Part shown: positions 6,664-8,902 of the stretch, piece after piece
Layout of the letters: every line of letters starts with the position of its first letter
Numbering within the stretch: the stretch's first letter is position 1
DNA from: a bacterium
GTDB taxonomy: Bacteria; Planctomycetota; J058; JAJDCP01
NCBI GenBank assembly: GCA_030428695.1
Contig: JAUIEM010000408.1
Coordinates: 1 to 8,902 of the forward strand
Direction: 5' to 3'
DNA: 8,902 bases
Notes under the pieces: generated by a model
Told to the model about the DNA's origin: nothing
Seen by the model: the letters and a program-made list of their open reading frames with translations, nothing else
The model's database searches: none
Position numbers and translations under genes: made by a program

Positions 6664-8902
6664 TCACCCCCCGACCGGCACCGCCTCGAGCCGCCGCAGG
6701 GCCTTCTCGAGCCGAGCGCGCTCCGCCGGCGCGAGGTCTTCCTCGCCGTAGCGCACGCGCTCGAACAGCGCGGTGACCGCGAGGGCCGGGCGCAGGGCCT
6801 CGTCCTGGGCGACGGCGGCGGCGGCGAGCTCGCGCGGGGTCTGACCGGCGCGGCGGCGGATCCCGTGGGCGGCGAGCGCCTTGAGCAGCCGCGCGTAGAA
6901 ACGCACCGCGCCGCGCGCCCGTGGCGGCAGGCTGACGAAGCGCTCCAGGGCCGGTCGCCGGCGGGCGAGGAAGCGCCAGAGGGCCCAGCCGAGCAGGCCG
7001 AGCAGCGCGGCGAGCAGCAGCGCGCCGCCGCCGCCCTCGAGCAGGCTCCCGTACAGGGCGGCCTGGTCGTCGCGGTCGAAGTCGAGCACGTAGCTCCAGG
7101 CTTCCCGTTCCTCTTCCCCCTCGGGCGACGCGGGCGCGTCCGCGGCCAGGGAGTCCGGGCCGGCTCCCTCCGCCCCGCGCTCGACCGTGCCCTCCTCGGC
7201 GAGCTCTGGCGGCGGCGGAAGCTCCTCGGCGGACGCCGGCGGGGTCGCCTCGAAGACCAGCCAGCCGACCTCCTCGAAGTACAGCTCCGCCCAGGCGTGG
7301 GCCCACGAGCTCTGCACCTCCAGCTCCCGCCCCAGACCCCGCACGGGGCAGGCGAAGCCGATCGCGACCCGGGCCGGCAGGCCGAGGCTGCGCGCGAGCA
7401 TCACCATCGCGGTCGCGAAGTAGCCGCAGTGGCCGGAACGCTGCGCGGGATCGGGGTCGAACAGGAAGTCCCCGACCTTGTCCGCGCCGTGGTCGAGGGT
7501 GTCGAGGAAGCGGGTGTAGCGGTAGCGCCCGGAGGCGGCGAGGAAGTCCCGCAGCCGCCGCGCCTGCTCGAGGTGGCCGGTCGCGTCGCCCACGACCTCC
7601 AGGGCGAGGGTGCGCAGGCGCGCGCGCTCCGTGCCGAGGGCGACGTAGCGGCGCGCACGCTCCGGCAGCTCACGGCGGGTGTCCCCGGGCAGGGCGTCCG
7701 CGTGGACCGGGGTGTAGCTGTGGACCTCGTAGGAGCTGAGCGGATCGAAGGGCTCGAGGTCGAGCGCCGCCGCGAGCATCCCCTCGACGTCGATCAGCGC
7801 CCGGTCGTGGGCCCGGCCCGGCGGCCGCAGCCGGCGCACGTTGGCGAGGCTGAACAGCACCGGCCCGGTCGCGAGCAGCGGCTCGACCTCCAGGGCGACC
7901 TGGACGGCGCCGGGCGGGGCGACGAAGTGGGGCGAGGCCGGCATCTCGACGTACACGTCGCCGCCGAGGAGCGCGATGGCGCTCGGGCGCTCCGGCTGCC
8001 AGCGGTCGACCGCGTAGCGCGCGAAGGCCAGCCCCCGCAAGTAGAGGTGCCCGCTCGGCGAGGCGAGCTCGTCGAGCGGTCGGTCGCAGCGCAGGCGCAG
8101 GGCCGGCGTCGGGTCGGCCTGGAGCGGACCGAGCTCGGCCAGGCTGAGCTCGCGGCTGAAGCCGATGGTCCGGGCGCGCTCGGCGAAGGCCTCGTTCAGC
8201 CCGCTGTCGGGCAGCGGCGAGCCGCGCTCCTCCGCCGCCTCCGGCTCCGCGCGGGGGTCCGCGCCCAGGCGCGGCAGGCGCGGCCAGAAGAAGAACAGGA
8301 GGAGCGTGAAGAGGAGGCACAGCGGCGCCGCGCCGAGGGCGATCCCGAGCCCCTGCCGCGCGAGCCGCGGAGTCAGACCGCCGATCGGGGCGCCGAGCAC
8401 GCCGCTGCGGCCGTCGTCGTCGTCCTCCCCCTCGAGCACCCCGGACGCCTCGCTCGCGTGGCGTCCGAGGAAGCGCGCCCGTTGACGCAGGTGCCCGAGC
8501 AGCCCGCGGAAGAGCGCGTGCAGCAGCAGCGCCTGGCCGAGGGCGACGAGAAACACCAGCAGCCGCGCCAGCAGGCTGACCCCGGGCAGGAGCAGCCCGC
8601 TGAGCAGCAGCACCAGCAGGCTGCTCGCGAAGAAGATCCAGGTCATCGAAGGCCGGAAGGGGCTGAAGAACAGGATCAGCTGCACGCAGACGAACAGCCG
8701 CGCGGTCATCAGCACCGCGGGCTTGAGACCGTCCCCCCGCCACAGCCCGAGCAGGTACAGCCCGAGCAGCCCGAGGGCGAGCAGCGAGCCGAGGTTGGGA
8801 TGCAGCGCCGGCCAGCGCCCGCGGTCGACGGTCAGGTGCGCGAGCAGCGCGGCGACGGCGACGACGAGCAGCCACCAGCCGTGCCCCTCGACCAGGCTCA
8901 GG
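6664..8902 (-). CDS. TgpA-like membrane transglutaminase (DUF3488-transglutaminase-DUF4129), N-terminus outside window
   Basis: The frame is open from the window edge to a TGA at 6664-6666, so at least 745 residues are visible and the true start lies beyond 8902. An in-frame GTG at 8715 is not the start, because membrane-helix sequence in the same frame continues upstream of it. The N-terminal part has several transmembrane helices (about 8880-8490 and again near 8350-8280), separated by a cytoplasmic-looking loop with an acidic patch. A large periplasmic domain follows with the transglutaminase core: Cys in SGHCGYFATA (codon 7426-7428), His in WAHAWAELY (7297-7299) and Glu in GWLVFEATPP (7249-7251) where classical enzymes have Asp. 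A final helix (about 7020-6950) leads to a cytoplasmic DUF4129 tail. TgpA of Pseudomonas aeruginosa has this layout and is essential, probably acting on periplasmic or envelope peptides. Relatives usually sit beside MoxR-type ATPase and DUF58 genes, which would lie to the right. Confidence 0.92.
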   Translation of the reverse strand, partial: LSLVEGHGWWLLVVAVAALLAHLTVDRGRWPALHPNLGSLLALGLLGLYLLGLWRGDGLKPAVLMTARLFVCVQLILFFSPFRPSMTWIFFASSLLVLLLSGLLLPGVSLLARLLVFLVALGQALLLHALFRGLLGHLRQRARFLGRHASEASGVLEGEDDDDGRSGVLGAPIGGLTPRLARQGLGIALGAAPLCLLFTLLLFFFWPRLPRLGADPRAEPEAAEERGSPLPDSGLNEAFAERARTIGFSRELSLAELGPLQADPTPALRLRCDRPLDELASPSGHLYLRGLAFARYAVDRWQPERPSAIALLGGDVYVEMPASPHFVAPPGAVQVALEVEPLLATGPVLFSLANVRRLRPPGRAHDRALIDVEGMLAAALDLEPFDPLSSYEVHSYTPVHADALPGDTRRELPERARRYVALGTERARLRTLALEVVGDATGHLEQARRLRDFLAASGRYRYTRFLDTLDHGADKVGDFLFDPDPAQRSGHCGYFATAMVMLARSLGLPARVAIGFACPVRGLGRELEVQSSWAHAWAELYFEEVGWLVFEATPPASAEELPPPPELAEEGTVERGAEGAGPDSLAADAPASPEGEEEREAWSYVLDFDRDDQAALYGSLLEGGGGALLLAALLGLLGWALWRFLARRRPALERFVSLPPRARGAVRFYARLLKALAAHGIRRRAGQTPRELAAAAVAQDEALRPALAVTALFERVRYGEEDLAPAERARLEKALRRLEAVPVGG

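Noticed and set aside
7670..8875. Minus-strand open frame of 401 codons in another frame of the transglutaminase gene
   Set aside because: The translation is nearly all Arg, Ala, Gly and Pro, typical of a frame-shifted reading of GC-rich coding DNA. The TgpA frame has proper membrane helices and catalytic motifs.

Overview
The window is a GC-rich stretch (roughly two thirds or more G+C by eye) of a bacterial chromosome with dense gene packing. It has no tRNA, rRNA, CRISPR array or autonomous transposase gene. Third codon positions are strongly G/C-biased, which is why long open frames appear antisense to almost every gene. A sigma-54 activator, a PP2C-type phosphatase, a SUMF1-domain protein with hexapeptide repeats and a TgpA-like transglutaminase suit a Planctomycetota- or Myxococcota-like organism. 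The second gene's middle part, an LSm/SH3-like strand-rich segment followed by helical repeats, resembles proteins I associate with Planctomycetota. The taxonomic call is inference only.

Layout. The left edge holds the last 25 residues of a plus-strand membrane protein (1-78). A good sigma-70 promoter (75-103) then drives a probable two-gene operon. The first gene is an NtrC-type AAA+ sigma-54 activator (125-1495) whose receiver domain has lost the phosphoacceptor Asp. The second is a membrane-anchored protein of unknown function (1505-2599). A 470-base gene-free stretch (2600-3069) follows. Its left part is a 158-bp palindromic element (2606-2763) with 19-bp terminal inverted repeats and two facing GTAG-plus-hairpin units, the hallmark layout of REP/BIME repeats. 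Its right part has a TTGACA promoter, a long stem-loop in the predicted leader and a 17-base palindrome, all ahead of a PP2C-family protein phosphatase (3070-3942).

From 3980 rightwards every gene is on the minus strand. A secreted protein (3980-5596) joins a left-handed beta-helix of hexapeptide repeats to a SUMF1/FGE-like domain that lacks the catalytic cysteines of true formylglycine-generating enzymes. Next are the two halves of a split YeeE/YedE sulfur-compound transporter (5731-6159 and 6159-6599, translationally coupled). Last is a TgpA-like membrane transglutaminase (6664 to the window edge, N-terminus outside), which lies upstream of the transporter genes on that strand.

How the parts relate. 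The activator and the membrane protein are probably co-expressed, and the degenerate receiver suggests control by something other than classical phosphotransfer. The phosphatase implies Ser/Thr kinase signalling, but no kinase is in view. The YeeE/YedE pair suggests import of thiosulfate or a related sulfur species. I see no complete new multi-gene system here. The most unusual items are the pseudo-receiver activator with its partner, the beta-helix/SUMF1 fusion and the REP-like palindromic element.
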